Source: Bacteroidota bacterium
GTDB lineage: Bacteria; Bacteroidota; Bacteroidia; Chitinophagales; Saprospiraceae
DNA length: 64,000 bases
Reading direction: 5' to 3'
Assembly (NCBI GenBank): GCA_016124585.1
Contig: WGNL01000024.1
Coordinates: 1-64,000, forward strand
This document shows positions 62,890 to 64,000 of this stretch, piece by piece. How positions within the stretch are numbered: the first letter of the stretch is position 1; each line of letters opens with the position of its first letter. The position numbers were made by a program, and so were the translations under genes. The notes under the pieces are model-generated. The model ran no database searches. It saw only the letters and a program-made list of their open reading frames with translations, and was not told where the DNA came from.

Positions 62890-64000
62890 ATGACTATGAG
62901 AGTGCTTCACTTCCAATCGTGGTGTGATTCTGTTTGCTACACCTTTACTTCTTTCTTCGAGCCAAGAAGATTGAATCCCATTTCCACAAAAACATTGCTG
63001 ATAGCAATGGCCATGATGCCTTTGATTGCGTCCAATGCTTCCAATCCCTTAGACAAAACATGTGCAGCTTGCGATAACGTCGTGAACGGCGGTACCATTG
63101 AGGCTAATGAATTTGGCTGCCCAAATCCCTCTTGGGATCCTTCCTTGATTACAAGCGTAACATTACCAACAGGAGGTACAGGTACTTTGGAATTCCTTTG
63201 GATTTACACCACAAGTGATCCCACTTCACCGTTAACGCAATGGACTCCAATTGCTGGTACAAACAGTCCTACCTATGATCCTGGCCCTATTACAGTGACG
63301 ACCTATTACCGTCGTTGTGCAAGAAGGTCTGGGTGTACAGACTATATCGGCGAAAGTAATATCGTTACAAAGGAGGCAATATGTTGCGACAACGTAACGG
63401 ACGGAGGCACAATTGGTGCCAACCAAGTTGCTTGCATGGCACCATATGACCCAAATGCATTGATAAATATTACACTGCCAACTGGTGGTTCTAATGTGCT
63501 TGAATATCAATGGGTTATGAGTACAATCGGTACTCCTTACACATCAAGTAATCCTGATTGGGTGTTGATTGCTGGGGCTAATTCAGAAACTTTTGATCCA
63601 GCCAGCATTTCGCAGACGACTTACTATATCCGACTTTCACGCAGACATGGTTGCCTTGATTACAATGGGATTTCCAATATGGTCACCATTGCAATCTCAG
63701 ATAACCTTGCAGCTTCCGCCATTGCAGATAGTGTCACTTGTTTTGGAGGAAATGACGGGTCAATTGACCTAACACCAACTGGCGGTACCATGCCCTACAC
63801 TTTTGCATGGTCAGGTGGTCTAGGAGTTTCATCAGATCCACAAATGGTTGCTGCTGGCAGTTACACAGTCACAGTTACCGATGCAAATGGATGTACTACA
63901 ACGGCTTCTGCCACGGTTGCTGACGGCGATCAGGTAGTGATTGCCACTATTTCTACTGACGAGACCTGCGATGGTGCAGACAATGGCACTGCAACTTTGA
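62890..64000 (+). CDS. 5' part of a second SprB-repeat adhesin (runs off the window)
   Basis: An open frame from ATG 62890 to the window end, at least 370 residues. The N-terminus is long and polar (about 35 residues) before a hydrophobic signal core (TKTLLIAMAMMPLIASNA), so it is a long-n-region signal peptide. A start at 62896 is possible. Two related ~95-residue units follow, beginning CDNVVNGGTIEANEFGC and CDNVTDGGTIGANQVAC, each with YPTYDP/ETFDP and TTYYRRC/TTYYIRL segments. From about residue 280 SprB modules begin (SVTCFGGNDGSIDLTPTGGT, GSYTVTVTDANGCTTTASAT). It is a surface adhesin and T9SS substrate; the nearby PorP/SprF gene fits. In the 62618-62889 spacer I see no terminator or gene. 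Confidence 0.9.
   Translation, partial: MTMRVLHFQSWCDSVCYTFTSFFEPRRLNPISTKTLLIAMAMMPLIASNASNPLDKTCAACDNVVNGGTIEANEFGCPNPSWDPSLITSVTLPTGGTGTLEFLWIYTTSDPTSPLTQWTPIAGTNSPTYDPGPITVTTYYRRCARRSGCTDYIGESNIVTKEAICCDNVTDGGTIGANQVACMAPYDPNALINITLPTGGSNVLEYQWVMSTIGTPYTSSNPDWVLIAGANSETFDPASISQTTYYIRLSRRHGCLDYNGISNMVTIAISDNLAASAIADSVTCFGGNDGSIDLTPTGGTMPYTFAWSGGLGVSSDPQMVAAGSYTVTVTDANGCTTTASATVADGDQVVIATISTDETCDGADNGTATL

Overview
The window reads as a chromosome segment of a filamentous or gliding type of Bacteroidota, most likely of the Saprospiria (Haliscomenobacter/Lewinella-like). The evidence is the mix of giant SprB-repeat adhesins with type IX secretion (T9SS) sorting domains, a PorP/SprF protein, STN-type TonB receptors, a FecR/ECF sigma pair, a DUF4249 lipoprotein, LytS/LytTR and propeller-type two-component systems, TAnnTTTG-type -7 promoter boxes and a general lack of Shine-Dalgarno sequences. 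I saw no rRNA, tRNA, CRISPR array, complete insertion sequence or prophage.

Layout. 1-301 is the 3' end of an unknown gene. 574-7923 encodes a 2449-residue repeat adhesin with a T9SS type B C-terminal domain. 7968-18366 holds two paralogous molybdopterin hydroxylase large subunits with only one [2Fe-2S] small subunit. Between them lie a small ferredoxin-fold-like protein, a SnoaL-like protein, and a divergent sensor kinase / LuxR regulator pair. 18521-18888 carries two opposed gene remnants. 19013-24123 has an efflux pump, an exported thioredoxin, an AT-rich lipoprotein, a palindrome-rich spacer and an orphan protein. 24329-32067 has an AraC/aldo-keto reductase pair, a DUF4249 + TonB receptor pair and a LytTR/LytS pair. 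32224-32445 looks like a BamA C-terminal remnant.

32706-40920 is the most interesting part. A TonB receptor, FecR and an ECF sigma factor face two secreted haem enzymes: an animal-type haem peroxidase with a T9SS tail, and a MauG/CcpA-type di-haem peroxidase lipoprotein. Three nearly identical bipartite promoters ([C/T]AGGTAGGTC, 13 bases, ACTGT[C/A]TTTA) lie upstream of fecR, the haem peroxidase and the di-haem peroxidase, each in the correct orientation. I infer a surface-signalling regulon in which the receptor and FecR control the sigma factor and the sigma factor switches on both peroxidases.

41000-48363 is a small-molecule redox cassette: aldo-keto reductase, two AraC regulators, acetyltransferase, alpha/beta hydrolase, two paralogous cupins, a Tat-leader alcohol dehydrogenase and a tautomerase. 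48877-62617 is mixed housekeeping and envelope genes: HAD phosphatase, serine hydrolase, a TPR/PD40 protein ending in two SPOR domains, a Clp-like double AAA+ ATPase with an unusual N-terminus, an RluA-type pseudouridine synthase, a PorP/SprF protein and dephospho-CoA kinase. 62890-64000 is the 5' part of a second SprB-type adhesin that runs off the window.

All family assignments come from reading motifs and overall sequence character. No database search was run, so names of divergent proteins and all regulatory calls are hypotheses.
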